Assembly (NCBI RefSeq): GCF_025766255.1
Contig: NW_026516682.1
Span: 477,046 to 541,045, forward strand
Length of the DNA: 64,000 nt
Source: Zychaea mexicana
Lineage: Eukaryota; Mucoromycota; Mucoromycetes; Mucorales; Lichtheimiaceae
Direction of reading: 5' to 3'
Part shown: positions 27,896-40,080 of the stretch, one piece after another
How the letters are laid out: every line of letters starts with the position of its first letter
Numbering within the stretch: the stretch's first letter is position 1
Translations under genes and position numbers: made by a program
The notes under the pieces: generated by a model
What the model saw: the letters and a program-made list of their open reading frames with translations, nothing else
Database searches by the model: none
What the model was told of the DNA's origin: nothing

Positions 27896-30028
27896 CTATT
27901 TGGAGCCGAGGCGTCTCCAGCCTTTCCAAAAGGCTGCATTACTGTTACTGGCTGCTTTTCTTAATTTGATTGTCGGTTGGCGACTAACGCTAGAAGATGT
28001 TGGCGATTGTGGCTGTTGTTTATGCTGTAATTGCTGTTGCTGGTAGTAGTACTGCTGATGCTGCTGCTGCTGATCCATTGAAGGTGGATAATCCAGCCAA
28101 ACTGGCTGCTGCTGTTGTTGTGATGATTCGTTTGTAGCATTAGATAAAGTTTCTCTGTACACTGTCGAGCTGAAAATCTCGCTCGTCTTGCTATTGTTGG
28201 AGTAGCGTCCTGTAACGGCTGCGTAATCTGCAGAGGACCATGATGTCGCAGGCGACAAGATACTGTGCATGGACGATGAGCTACGCGGCGGGAGAGGCGG
28301 CAATGGATCCTTTGGTGGAGCAGTAGGTGGAGGTGTGGATCTTCCCAAAGCGGCATGAGAACCATAGGATGAGCGTGGCGACTGTCTCAATGACGACGAC
28401 GAAGCTCTTGACAACGGATGTCTATGCTCTCTGGACATTTCGGACAAGACATCGATTGAAGAGCGGACGGAAGCGGACCGACTACGCATACCACTACCAA
28501 CTAGCTTGTTGTTGTTATTGTTATTGTTGTTTATGACTTGTCGCATCAACTCTTCTCGCTCATCCAATAAGCGGGTTAACAAACTGCGCTTGTCCTCCAA
28601 CTCAATCCGCTGTAACTCGACTTGTTCCTGGAGTAACAGATGGCTATTGTTATCCTTTTTTGAGGAGTATTCGTCAGAACAAAGTTTAGCTTCGAGCGAT
28701 GCAATGAGTTGATCTTGCTTGTGCACGACCTCCGTCAACGTCCGTGTTTGCAGTCGTTCTTTCTCGATATCTCGTATGTGTCGCTCGAGCATCATCTGCG
28801 CCCCCTTTTCCACTGCTGTCAGTTGCTTTTTGACAAAAAGGAGCTCCGCTGCTTGCTCCTTACTATCATTCGCTGTTACTGCGATCGCCTTGCTGATGCT
28901 ACTATGGCTATTGGCGGTGTTGTTTTTGCTATTGATGGTGTTGCTAGTTTTAGATTGCTCCTGCTCTGCATCCCCCTCATCCTCTTCTTCGGTCGTCAAG
29001 GCAGTGCTCACAGAGGAGCCCTTTTCGTACACGTCCAAAAGACAATTCCAAAACTCGTCGTTTTCGCTGGTGATGTTGGTATCAACCGTGATACGTCGTC
29101 TATCGTCGTCAGCTGTAGTACTCGTCGTTGTTGCAGAACTAGCTGTCGTGTTACTGGCATCAAACAACTTGGAAAATGGACGAAATTCAGGGGACATAGG
29201 GGTGTCTAGCGTGATTCGCTTATTTCGACGTTCCTGATCAAGCTGCCGTTCAAGCGTGCTGTGCTCCTGTGATAATTGATCTAACTTTTCGCTCAGATAT
29301 TGGATACGTATTTCGTAATCGCGTATTTGCGAAGCCATGCTTTTCATATCGGCAGTATCGCCTTTCTTTTCGTCCTCTGTCGTATTGCTGGTGTTCTGGC
29401 GCAGTTGTTCTTTTCGATGTTGGTGCTCTTGGCGTAAATAGTTGATTGTTTCTTCAGCTGCCTGCAGCTTGTCCAAGGTTTCTTGATGCATTGCTGCAAG
29501 CTCATGTGAAATCGTATCTGCCACATTGTTTCGATTAATTGTTGCTGCACGAACACGTACGCTTGCACTTCGACTGCGTCGTGTCACTGTTGATGTTGTG
29601 GATTTTCCTGCTGCTGTTGACGCTGGCGGTTTTGTTGCTAGTGATGGCGACGTTGATTCGGTCTGACGTGGTGTCTGTAAAGCCAATTCTGCTGTTGAGG
29701 CTACAACTGTTGGTGTCGTCGATGATGTGTTACTTTTGCTGATACTATTGCTCTTTCTGATACTGTTGCAACTACTAGTAGCAGTTGGTGGCGATAACTG
29801 CTGCTGCTGCTGCTGTTGTTGTTGTTGCTGTGGCTGTTGCTGATCGAATTTACTAAGAATAGATGCGACTCCACCGCTGGACGTTCTAGTCCTAATCCGT
29901 TTCAATTCGTCTGTTTTAACGTTTCCAGCTGTGGAGGTAGAGGTGTTGCTTTTCCACGTCGGTGTTGGTGCTGCTGGCGTCGAATGCGCATTCTTGTTTA
30001 GTAACGCTATTGCTGCTTGTACACTCAT
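27896..30028 (-). CDS. coiled-coil, Gln/Ser-rich protein of unknown function
   Basis: A single open frame of 710 codons from ATG at 30028. I do not recognise a named family. The N-terminus (MSVQAAIALLNKNAHS) is followed by KRIRTRTSSGGVASILSKFD, a poly-Gln tract near residue 75, and Ser/Thr-rich basic DNA-coded low complexity. Two coiled-coil stretches lie at about residues 178-270 (ETLDKLQAAEETINYLRQEH) and about 385-500 (VKKQLTAVEKGAQMMLERHI), with an Asn run near 505. A Pro-rich PPPTAPPKDPLPPLPPR near 570 could bind SH3 domains, and the tail is Gln-rich, ending in basic FWKGWRRLGSK. The sequence suggests a cytoskeletal or polarity scaffold, which is inference. It is notable as intronless among intron-dense neighbours. 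Confidence 0.75.
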   Translation of the reverse strand: MSVQAAIALLNKNAHSTPAAPTPTWKSNTSTSTAGNVKTDELKRIRTRTSSGGVASILSKFDQQQPQQQQQQQQQQQLSPPTATSSCNSIRKSNSISKSNTSSTTPTVVASTAELALQTPRQTESTSPSLATKPPASTAAGKSTTSTVTRRSRSASVRVRAATINRNNVADTISHELAAMHQETLDKLQAAEETINYLRQEHQHRKEQLRQNTSNTTEDEKKGDTADMKSMASQIRDYEIRIQYLSEKLDQLSQEHSTLERQLDQERRNKRITLDTPMSPEFRPFSKLFDASNTTASSATTTSTTADDDRRRITVDTNITSENDEFWNCLLDVYEKGSSVSTALTTEEEDEGDAEQEQSKTSNTINSKNNTANSHSSISKAIAVTANDSKEQAAELLFVKKQLTAVEKGAQMMLERHIRDIEKERLQTRTLTEVVHKQDQLIASLEAKLCSDEYSSKKDNNSHLLLQEQVELQRIELEDKRSLLTRLLDEREELMRQVINNNNNNNNKLVGSGMRSRSASVRSSIDVLSEMSREHRHPLSRASSSSLRQSPRSSYGSHAALGRSTPPPTAPPKDPLPPLPPRSSSSMHSILSPATSWSSADYAAVTGRYSNNSKTSEIFSSTVYRETLSNATNESSQQQQQPVWLDYPPSMDQQQQHQQYYYQQQQLQHKQQPQSPTSSSVSRQPTIKLRKAASNSNAAFWKGWRRLGSK

Positions 30029-31182
30029 TATAGCAAATTAACACAAAGAAGAAGAAAAGAAGAAGATACGATATTAGATTAGTAAAAAAAGCAGATGAAA
30101 GAGAGAGAGACGAGATGGAAGAGAGGAGAAAAGAGGAGGCTAAAAAAAGCTTATAGCTGAACATAAGAAGAATAAGCGATACATATGTGAAAGAGCAAAA
30201 GGGCTAAATAGCAATAAGGAACATGCATACATCCCACGATCCATACCACCTTGAGGTATATGCGTAGTATGTGTGATTGCTCTTTTTTTGTAACTGGGAC
30301 TATGCAGATCAACGATATTACCTCTTTTCCTTTTCTCCCACCCACCCCCCAATCCCAAGCCTGCCTGAGTCGCTTCTCCCTGTTCTTTTTCGCTTTTCCA
30401 GTCCGTCATCAACTCTCCTCATGCTCCTGAATGGCCTTTTGTGTTCGAAAACTTGTCTCCTTGCAGTATCCCTTTACCTAACAAAAAGCAAGGGTAAAAG
30501 GAAAAAGGCAAATACTTAAGCAGCGGAGCGATAATGAAAGTAGCACCTATGTAATTGACAATTACTTTCTGTTTGCACAATTCAACATCATGCAGGATCA
30601 AAGCCTGTACATGTAATCCGCGCAAAACGACCCGTCGTACAGCACCGTGCATCAATAATTCCCTCTTTTCGGTGTTGGGATGCTATCCTTGGGTAATACA
30701 TATTGTACAGTACATTAGTACAGTATTGGACTTAGCGTCTCCTCCAAACCCGTGCATATATCACTCATATTTGTAAATGCACCGAAAACATTTGTTGGGG
30801 CTGCACATAGAAAAAGACAAGTTTGACAGTTGGACAAGATAGTTGCCACTCCACAAGCATGTTGTGCAACCGTTGTATACAAGATAATGAACTGAACTGG
30901 TAAGTATGATTAGTGAGCCACATACTTTATGTCAATCCTTTTTCCCCTCAATTAATGTATGAACGGTCATGATCATAATAATAAAATATGTTGGTAAATA
31001 GCAGTAGTAGTGCCACAATGGCAACAGTGAGTAGTAATAATAGTAATAGTTTGGTTAAATAGTATCCAACTAATATTGTGGCGCCTATCATTTGTTTATA
31101 TATAAAGCACTTTGTTTTGTATATCTACACACAATACGATAAGGTTGATGGAATGTAGCCTTTTTTATTGTTGGTTTTTTGT
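30029..31182. other. intergenic, 5' of the coiled-coil gene and 3' of eS10
   Basis: About 1.15 kb. It has purine-rich DNA near 30,040-30,150, a C-rich stretch near 30,335-30,355 and TAG/TAA-type trinucleotide runs near 30,990-31,060. No supported gene. Confidence 0.45.
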
Positions 31183-32021
31183 TTACTCGCGACGGCCACG
31201 ACCTATGTAATTTTATAATGAACGAGCAAAAGGAACAATTAATCAATAATCGTTCCCATACACTTTTTGCCCCCAATGGCACACTCTATAAACTACTCTG
31301 TATAATCTTACCGAAACCACCACGGAACTCAGGCTTGAAGTCACCGCTGGCACCTTCCTTGCGACGGTAGTCATCACGATCACCACGGGGACCACGGCCA
31401 CCCTCACGACCCTCACCGACTACAGATAACAAAATGATATTAATAAACCCGTGATTGTGCTAAACTTTGACACGGTTAAAGGAGCGAATAGTAAACTTAC
31501 AGGCACGACGGGGAGCGGCGGGACGAGCAGACTTCTTCAAGGTAGCAGGAACAATCTCCTGGGGCAAGTGAAGGTCTAATAAGACATATCATCCATTTTG
31601 TTAGTTTTTGGACACCTCTAATGCATATTCTTTTTGTCCCTTCAACAAGCACACAAATTGACGTGTACCGTATCAATTACTATTTTGACGTACATTCACG
31701 GAGGTAGTCAATACCCTCATCGGTGAGGGTGTAGTAGTAGTACTGCCACGAGAACTGGGTCTTGACGAAACCCTTGGAGGTCAAAGACTGCATCATCTTG
31801 ATAACCTCAAGGTTGGGGACATCGATATCGGGGTGCTTGGGGAGGTCAAAGTCCTTGGCAGCGACGACGGCACCGTCTATTATAATAACAATTCGCAAAT
31901 TGATTTAATGGTTACTGGAATATTTGTGATTCTCGACAAGTCTAAAAAAGTTGGCGTCAAATTCTTTACCCTTGAAGAGCGTCTCGTAAATGGCCTTTCT
32001 GTTCTGCTTGGTAACGAGCAT
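31183..32021 (-). CDS. RPS10: 40S ribosomal protein eS10 (RPS10)
   Basis: Component of the 40S head. Five exons (32021-31970, 31876-31694, 31575-31501, 31419-31312, 31202-31183) give 145 residues in frame. The winged-helix region reads [60 protein letters not shown] and [19 protein letters not shown], followed by the Gly/Arg-rich tail ending GGFGRGRRE. The start is the family start (MLxxKxNRxAIYE). An acceptor-like cttagatag sits 6 nt upstream of the ATG, suggesting an intron in the 5' leader, a common arrangement for ribosomal-protein genes. Confidence 0.97.
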
Positions 32022-33226
32022 GTTGTGCTATCTAAGAAATTAACAGCAAAGAGGAGCATGAGTATAAATTGCATTGAATTGTCAAATGCCCTTTTCCCAA
32101 TAATAATTTTTGGTCCCTAATATGGATGGTGTCGGATTCGTCGTTTATCTCGTCGAAATATGTCTTCATCCATCCATTTAACGCATCCATCCATGTGTTC
32201 GCTCGTCGTATTTCCCTTTCTCTACTCGCTCTACCCATCCTTTTGCTCTGCCTTTGATACATACACGCGGGAAAAGAGGGCGAATCAATGATGTGGCTCA
32301 ATCACGTATGTAGCCACCCCCGTGCCGTAGCGGTTCAACGCCGCTCGGTAATTAAAAATTCCGTCCTTGTTGAATTTGCCTGACAACCTCTTCCTGCCTA
32401 CAATGATATTGTCAGCTTAAAGGCGAACATCGTTGCTGCACCACTTAAAATTCAAATTTATCTACTATATGATAACACACTGATGAAGCAAACAGCGTAT
32501 ATGATACCTTTCTTTATTAACCAATACGAAGACTGCCACTACTAACTACCGCCACAGCAAAAGAACAAACAACTGAATAGGAAACCGTCACCGGATTCCT
32601 CCTAGCAGCAACGCTTGCTATATCAACCATATTCGTTGATAGTGTGTAAGTGAATTATATGGATAAGTAGATTATATGGAAAAGTACAGCAAGTATTCGC
32701 CCACCAAATTACTAATGTAGTCTTCTTTCATAAGCTGCTACTGTCATTTTTATATATGACATCGTTGTTATTCCGAATATCCTAATGCGTCATATCTGTC
32801 ATCAACTTATATAACATTCTGTCCTCTATTTCATTAGACATTTCTCCATCATCATCTTATTCGGCGTAACAGGGTATACGCATAAATGTTCTTTTTTATT
32901 GATGGTTTAATAATTTGAAAGAAAAAAAAGAAATTTGACAGTCAGGGGTTTACACAAAAACCGGGTCAATCAGAATAGACATCGTTGAAGAATTTTCGAC
33001 CGGTACGCTTTCTACGTTTTCTCGACCCACTTTTTATACGATTGCAATTTTTTGTGTCTCTCTTTTCTCCATTTTACCGTTTTAGAAAAGCACGGTTTCA
33101 TTTTTTCTAAACTAAAAGGCAAGTAAGACCATTTTCAAAACTGTATGATCGTCCGTCCCCACAATGATTCTCTCTCCTGTTGTGTTACTTACGAATATGC
33201 TGCATGACAAACGCATGTATCACTAG
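32022..33226. other. divergent intergenic region, eS10 / MedA-type gene
   Basis: About 1.2 kb between divergent genes. It probably includes the 5' leader exon and intron of eS10 and a long upstream region for the MedA-type regulator, with T-rich and A-rich runs near 32,890-33,120. No other gene recognised. Confidence 0.45.
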
Positions 33227-34682
33227 ATGGACGATTCTTTGCAAAAACAACAGCAGCATCATTACTCTCTGAGTCCATACGACTTTGACACAACAGGACT
33301 ATATCAAGGTGGTAGCGGCAACGTGCAGACAACTCCAAATTCGATGCCATACCAACTCTCACCGACACAGTATGTACCACAATCACTGCATCAGCGCCGT
33401 ACATCGTCCATGGTGTCCCCGTCGTTGATGCCGCAGTCGTACAACCAACAACAACATTCGCCACTACCACAACAAATACCATATAGCCCCCCATCGCCGC
33501 ACAGGCCACTTTACCAACAAGCTTATGCCGAACAATCGTTTCAGCAGCCACGACAGCAACAATATCAGCAACAGGATATTTACTATTCACCCACTGCAGC
33601 TGCACCAACAGCCAGACAGCCATCTTTGGACTACGGTCGGCCGAATTTACCCCAACACCAAGCAACAGCACCACAACCTCTTTATCTTCAGCACCAGCCG
33701 TATCCTAATCCAATGAAAAGAGAACAGAACGAAATGCCCCGTATCATGCCTAGTCCTGAAGTTCAACGTCACGAACAACGAGCCATCCCCGGGTTGAATA
33801 TGTTTGATTCTGTACCATTGGACGATCCACAAACGCAATATCTTAGCACTAGCAGTAAGAGCGATGACAGTAGCAATTTTATGCTATCTTCCCTGCAGCA
33901 GCAGCAGCAGCAGCAACAACAACAACAACAACAGCGGCAGCAACAGGAACAGCAACGGCGACACCAGCAATACCAAATGTATGCATACTCCAATAGTAGC
34001 ACGTCTGTTGATTTGGACTTTGAAGGCAACTTGACGGAAATGCAGTATGATTGGACGCAAGACGAATGGGGCCAACGTCGACGTCTAGTTCAGTTTTGGC
34101 GGAGTGAAAAGAACAACCGAATTCTATGTGGTTTTCAACCTGTAGCCCAAGAAGCGCATGGCGGCCAAATGAACCAAATTCCTGGTTTATGTATCGTATC
34201 ATGCGTTTACTGGGAAGCACGACAAGATTACTTTATTACATCGGTCGATTTGATCAACCTTTTACAGTTTGTTATGGATATTTCGCTCTCGATGGAAGAG
34301 AAGAACCGAATACGGCGTAATCTCGAAGGATTCAAGCCTACCACTGTCAGTAAAGGACGTACAGATACGGCTGATTTCTTTAGGGTGATTATGAACTTTC
34401 CCAACCCAAAACCAAGAAACATTGAGAAAGACGTAAGTGTTGTCGTACTCACTCAGCAGAAAGTATTTCAGTTTCTAACTGAGCAACTGATAATATCAAT
34501 AACAGGTCAAGGTGTTTGAATGGTCAGCTTTGCCTTATGCATTGAAGAAGATCGTGACCAAATATCGTACGACAGTTTTGCAAAAGACCATTAATCAAGA
34601 TGGAATTTCAGACAATAGCAGTGCGGGTCCTGCTCCTAGCAATACTGCACCATCGGTTGTTCAACAAATTTTAGACATGTAG
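33227..34682 (+). CDS. MedA (Medusa)-type developmental regulator
   Basis: Two exons (33227-34432, 34506-34682), 460 residues; a TAG codon directly precedes the ATG. The N-terminal 265 residues are Gln/Pro/Tyr-rich low complexity, with a poly-Gln tract near residue 225. The C-terminal domain (about residues 280-430) carries the family's signature: RRRLVQFWR, GLCIVSCVYWEARQDYFITS, EEKNRIRRNLEGFKPTTVSK, and FPNPKPRNIEKD continuing VKVFEWSALPYALKKI across the intron. In Aspergillus, medA is a nuclear regulator of conidiophore development and adherence. The same job here is inference. Disordered activator-like N-terminus plus a conserved C-terminal domain fits a transcription regulator. Confidence 0.85.
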
Positions 34683-35514
34683 ATAGATTAAAGCAACAAA
34701 CGGTACATGTATTTTGTAAAGCCATATAATCATTCCTTGTAAATTATTGATGTGCACAGAACTTTTCTTTAATAACAATGTAAAATCATACATTCTGTGT
34801 ACATACACGTATAAATTATTCATCGCGAGTGAAATCAATTCATTTATCGCCATCTACTTTTGTCGTGTGCGTAATACGGGTTGATAATATTTGGTTCTAC
34901 TATCGCACTCCTTATCCCTCCCTGTCGCGGTGCTTCTGTTGGTGATGGTGTCAAAATTAACGCGCTTTCTGTGTTATGTATGCAGTACAAGTGAAAACAA
35001 CGTGGCGAATCCTTAACTCACTTCATCGAGCGACGATTCCGGTCAATGCTACAATATCTCCCACCTAAATAACTTTTTGAGAAAGTGAACACAGTGTTGT
35101 TGTTGTCTCTTTTTGCAATGTACAGTATAACAAAGATGTGACTGATGTGGAAGTGAATAAAAGCATCATTTAAAAAAATACTCATGGTCCTGTCTGATAT
35201 ACGGAAATGGGAGGGAGGGGAAAGGGCTATGTAGAAATCCATTTATGGCTATATAAGCGTATGTCCAGGGTGCAGATCCAGAACTCACATATTATCTGTT
35301 TGTTACATGCGTAGGTGCATCATCCTTTAATTATGTTTACGAGCGGATTGTTGAATTGAGGAATTGTCCGAGATCAGTTTCATTTTTTATTTTTATACTT
35401 TTCTCTAGGAGACAAGTGTTTGCTGCATTCAATTCATTTGCGAATCCTTTTACTTTTTTGCTTCGTGCTCTCTTCCTCTCTTTTCTGTCCATTCATTTAG
35501 TACTTACTCGGTTC
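34683..35514. other. intergenic, upstream of the four-TM gene
   Basis: About 830 bases. No ORF with ATG and plausible composition, and no RNA gene seen. Confidence 0.4.
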
Positions 35515-36803
35515 ATGCGTACGATCGTTTGCATTAATGTTTTGCGATCCTTTGTGTTCATCACGGGTGCTATTACATTGACTAGTCATGCAGCACAATG
35601 CGCGTTGTATAGTGTATACCAGCATCAGGTAAAGTGAACAAGAATGGTACCTCCACAGCATCGTCTTATCCCTTTTTTTTTCGCTCTTCACTTTGCTCTT
35701 TGTTTGTGATGACAACAACGACGATCCGACTCATATATTGTGTATTTTCTACCGCGTAAATAAATAAATAGACATCCATACCTAATTGGTTTCAAGCTGG
35801 ACATTGGCAGGTAAACGATATAATCATGCCTTTTAATCCTTTTACATAACGATGCTCAATGCACACATATTATGTAGTATATACTGTGGTACATAACCTT
35901 GTCGGTGTCTGTCTTGAGCTCTGCAGCAATATGTATCCATGCAAGTTGTTGCCGACGAGCTCATATACTTCGTGGTGACAAAACACTGAGTATCGTCAAC
36001 ATATTCACGTTATCCGTTACCATTCTGCTCATCACCTTTTTGGGCGGTCAAGAGCCATGGACAGACGGCCTTGTCGAATTCAAGCAGCCAGCCAAAGGGT
36101 TCATGCCATACTGTGACATGCTCGATGCCAGCAACGACGCACTTTATCCTATACTTTATCACCGGTATTCATTTCTCTGTTTTTCAGTACTATACCAGTA
36201 AACCTACTTTGAGTGAGTGATACAACGTACTAACTTTGCCAAAGGTGCCTACTGATTGATGCAACGTATATCGGTGCGTGTTTAAACTGTCTCTTGTGGC
36301 TACTACTACTGCCCTTTTCGATATTCTCCCAAACTGTCAAACGACCATCATCGGTTGGTAAACTTCCAGTTGAGGAGACCAAATGGGGTAAATATGCGCC
36401 TCAACCTTCGTCTCATCAACGGCGACATAATTCGACTTTGACGCGCGGATCGTCTTTAAACAACAATTGTTCGTCTACAACACCGCTTACACAGCATCAG
36501 CCATTACCTGAGCCTACGCTACCGAATATGTATGAGAACATCGCTGCAGATTACTATGGCCGAAACCATGATTATACCACCACTACTGCCACGAGTTTTC
36601 TGATGCCACCTACATCAGCAACAGCTTACACGCTGGCTAGTCCAATGACACCTGCGAGCACCTATTACTATGACGACGGCTATCGGGATCCGCCCACGAC
36701 TACGATGACAACAACGTCGTCAATGCCATCACAGCGCCAAAATAGCCGTAACCATCAGCAACCAGAAAGCTACTATTATTATCCGCAACAACAATATCGA
36801 TAG
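35515..36803 (+). CDS. four-TM (MARVEL-like topology) membrane protein with Ser/Thr/Tyr-rich tail
   Basis: Exons 35515-35628, 35878-36164 and 36245-36803 give 319 residues. The first in-frame ATG is at 35515; upstream codons open only from TTG. Four hydrophobic segments can be seen: IVCINVLRSFVFITGAI, YILWYITLSVSVLSSAAICI, SIVNIFTLSVTILLITFLGG and YIGACLNCLLWLLLLPFSIF. Between TM3 and TM4 lies a loop with GFMPYCDMLD. The cytosolic tail of about 160 residues is Ser/Thr/Gln/Tyr-rich (SSHQRRHNSTLTRGSSLNNN) and ends YYYYPQQQYR. The topology resembles fungal MARVEL/Nce102-type proteins, but I see no diagnostic motif, so the family is tentative. Confidence 0.7.
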
Positions 36804-37180
36804 ATTGTATGCACTCAATGCTTGTATATATCACTCCAAAACTGTAACTTGCCATTAAAAGGTGTCATTTTTTTTCAACAGTCATGCTTGTAAGAGTGAT
36901 ACACACGAGCAGTGATAAGGATTACTGATAATTGAATTGAAGGGTGAGGCTTTTTTGTATGATCCAACGTCATGAAGAAGCACATCTTTTTGGTACTTGA
37001 CAGGTGCAACAAAGGCAATGGAAAAGTGCGGCGTATTTGGCACTCAGAGATGTCTAGTAGAGCACAGCGAAATACTCTCTACACATAAGTAGGAGTATAT
37101 ATGCATTGCTATCCAAGCGGAGCACTGCTGTTTTCTGGTTCTTTTTGTTCAGAGTCTTTTTTTTGCAAACAAAGCGGACA
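36804..37180. other. intergenic, upstream of the FYR-domain gene
   Basis: About 380 bases of 3' flank and promoter. Nothing else seen. Confidence 0.4.
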
Positions 37181-38784
37181 ATGACCAACGCAGTCATTCG
37201 TGCTCTTTCTGCATTCTTTCCGAAATCCATCATGTCACCTGCAAGCAAATCACAGGATGCTCCACAAGAGGCTGAAACTTTGGCGAAAATAGAGAAGATG
37301 GAACAAGAAGTTCAGTTATTACTTGAGGTATGAAGTTATTTTCCAACTTTACCCCAAGATTTCGAACAAAGCAGTAAAAAAAAGTAGTGGAAGACTGCCG
37401 TGTATCAAAGCTCTTTACTAACACTGACGAAATGCGCGTAAATTTTCCTTTGCGACTGTGGTTTGTTCGTTTTACAAAAGCGAAATCGCGATTTGACAGA
37501 TCAAGTTGACAAATCTTCAAAGACGATTTCGCGTTTACGAAGACAGCGAAGGTGAGATCTACAGTTTGATCTGGGGAGGATAAGTGGTTGATGATTGGGT
37601 TATCATAAGAATATGCTTTACTCAAGAAAAGAAAATATGAATATTAGTGCTCTACTTGATTCGATTGCAGAGCAGCATAATTCAAAAAATCCAACGGCAA
37701 GCGATGAAGACGACGATGATAGCAGCATTTATGACGAAAACGACGATCTGGGAGAATTGAGTCCTGCTTCACCGGATGAAGAGTCATCGTCTTCGGAAGA
37801 GTCCAGTAGCGAGGAAGAAACGTATATTGCCGTGGATTCAATGGGTACGAAGGTTTGGAAAGAAGGACGAAAGGGGGGCAGCAATTTGATTAGAAAAGAA
37901 CGTTGCGGACAAGTACCTGATCCTACATATATGTATCTTTCACCAAGGTCGTAAACGGAAGAGACCAATCAATACACAAGGCATTAGCCGAAAAAGCCGA
38001 TATCGCCTGGTGGCGGTTACAAAGGATGAAGCCGGCGACTACATTCTCCCTGTACAGCTTGGAACGATTAGATTAATACAACTCGGACGAATCATCACCA
38101 CACCAGCTGCATATCATAATAACAGATACATTTTTCCTGTGGGTTACAAGATCGAGAGGTTTGTACATCCTGCGTAAAGATATGTGTGTGTGCGTCAGAG
38201 CACGGAGAACTTATGCAGGTTTTTATATTCCTTAGAGTTTACAAGAGTATGGTTAATCCGGACAATCTAGTGACATACACGTGTGAAATTAAAGAAGGGC
38301 AAGGAGCACCCAAGGTAAAAGAAAAATGATGACGCGACTGAAAGATTCCCGAGCTGACAAGCCTGTTGTGTCTTGTATCACAATGACACAGTTCTGTATA
38401 ACGCCTGAAGACCAGCCAGACAACTGCATTGAGAAGGATAATCCTACTGCTGCGTGGTCTACAGTCATGAAGGAAGCAAACCGAGAATCCCAAAGAACAC
38501 ATTTTGCAGTTTCTGGCCCAGAGTACTTTGGCATGTCGCATCCTAATATTACCAAAATGATCCAAGAGTTGCCTGGTGCAAACGAATGCTACATGTATCA
38601 GTGGCGTTTCTTTGATGATTATGAAACTGTACCGGGATCACCGGGGCCGTCGCGAGGTGGTGCATCTGCGCGTGGCAGAAACAAGCGATCCTCAAGTCCA
38701 TCGGAACGTGCAATAGGAACACCGGGTCGACGTCGAGGAGGTGGGCCGAAAAGACAACGTGGTGGTGCCAAACGGGCGCTTTAA
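37181..38784 (+). CDS. FYRN/FYRC-domain nuclear protein (TBRG1-like)
   Basis: Six exons: up to 37327, then 37481-37551, 37627-37844, 37948-38158, 38236-38314 and 38392-38784. ATG at 37181 gives 372 residues; ATG at 37232 (MSPASKSQDAPQEA) gives 355 and may be the real start. The N-terminus is a short coiled coil (LAKIEKMEQEVQLLLE, RNRDLTDQVDKSSKTISRLR), followed by an acidic Ser/Asp/Glu stretch. The FY-rich N domain reads LVAVTKDEAGDYILPVQLGT and RYIFPVGYKIERVYKSMV. The FYRC half reads FCITPEDQPDNC and SGPEYFGMSHPNITKMIQEL. The tail is Arg/Gly-rich with SPSERAIGTPGRRRGGGPKR, likely nuclear. FYR domains occur in chromatin proteins (KMT2/Trithorax, TBRG1). The specific complex is not evident. 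Confidence 0.85.
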
Positions 38785-39100
38785 ATGTCGTCTCCATTCT
38801 ATTATACACACTCAAAAGAAAACGTGAACCAGTTACTCTTTCCCTTACTTTTATACGCAATATCCTCCTCCTGATCGCCAGCACATGGTAGCAATCGAAA
38901 AAGTATACACTCATAGCACCTAATTCCACTTGACACAACCTGTTCACGGCCTACTATTATCATCGTCATTAAAAGCCTGAACAATACCAATCTTTAAACT
39001 AGTCGTCGTTCAGCCAATCGGGGCAATTGAACTCCCGATGCTGGATGCTGCCCACTAAGTGAAGCCAGCTGGGCGAATCAATGTGAATCCTCTTTCGACC
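38785..39100. other. intergenic, promoter of eS6
   Basis: About 315 bases between two plus-strand genes. No feature other than the presumed eS6 promoter. Confidence 0.4.
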
Positions 39101-40080
39101 ATGAAGGTACGTATCCTGTACCGCCAAAAAAGATTAAAGAGTGTGATGAGGGAGCATGGAACGCACGCAACAATAGACGGATGGATCGATACGATGAACG
39201 GATGGATGAACCGACACCCTTATTTTTTTTTGCCATTTTCTTAGTTGAACATTGCCAACCCGGCCACCGGCTGCCAAAAGCTGATTGAAATCGATGATGA
39301 GCGTCGCCTGTAAGTTTTGCCCACCCAGCCTGTAACAACCAACGCCACACCCACCGAGAAAAAAATAATTCTCAAAAGAGAAAATGAGTCGCACCGATTA
39401 ACACACGATACAATCATTCTTATAGGCGCGGTTTCTACGACAAGCGCATGGCTCAGGAAGTTTCTGGCGATGCCCTCGGTGACGAATTCAAGGGCTACGT
39501 TTTCCGCATTTCTGGTGGTAACGACAAGCAGGGTTTCCCCATGAAGCAGGGTGTTCTTTTGCCCCACCGTGTCCGCTTGTTGTTGAGCAAGGGCCACTCG
39601 TGCTACCGCCCTCGCCGCACTGGTGAGCGCAAGCGCAAATCGGTCCGTGGTTGCATTGTTCAGTCCGACTTGGCTGTCATGAACTTGGTCGTCATCAAGC
39701 AGGGCGAACAGGACATTCCCGGCCTTACCGACACCACCGTTCCCAAGCGTCTTGGTCCTAAGCGTGCCAACAACATTCGTAAATTCTTCAACTTGACCAA
39801 GGAAGACGATGTTCGCCAGTACGTCATTCGCCGCACCATTCAGCCCGCTAACCCTGACAAGAAGCCCTACACCAAGGCTCCCAAGATCCAGCGTTTGGTT
39901 ACCCCCGTCACTCTCCGCCGTCAACGCAAGAAGAAGTTGGAGAAGCGCAAGCGTCTTGAGCGCAAGACCGAGGCCGAGGCTGAATACAAGCAGCTTTTGG
40001 CAAAGCGCGTCAAGGAGGCCAAGGACCGCAAGATCGAGAGACGTCGTACCTCGTCGATGCAAAAGTCCAGCTCTGCTTAA
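39101..40080 (+). CDS. RPS6: 40S ribosomal protein eS6 (RPS6)
   Basis: Exons 39101-39106 (Met-Lys only), 39245-39309 and 39426-40080 give 241 residues. It begins [20 protein letters not shown] and continues [20 protein letters not shown] and [20 protein letters not shown], with [14 protein letters not shown]. The C-terminal helix is Lys/Arg/Glu-rich and ends [13 protein letters not shown], so the target site of S6/TOR-pathway kinases (RRxSS type) is kept. A two-codon first exon is typical of ribosomal-protein genes with an intron right after the start. Confidence 0.98.

Noticed and set aside
28709..29237. Plus-strand ORFs of 166-172 codons inside the coiled-coil gene
   Set aside because: Antisense of a low-complexity coding region; they lack domains and overlap each other in two frames.
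32325..32350. GGTTCAACGCC resembling a tRNA B box
   Set aside because: No matching A box or acceptor stem upstream.
39150..39225. GGATGGAT repeats in eS6 intron 1, also near the eS10 leader
   Set aside because: Similar words occur at unrelated places (about 22,350 and 47,860), and no snoRNA C/D box pair or guide structure can be made from them.
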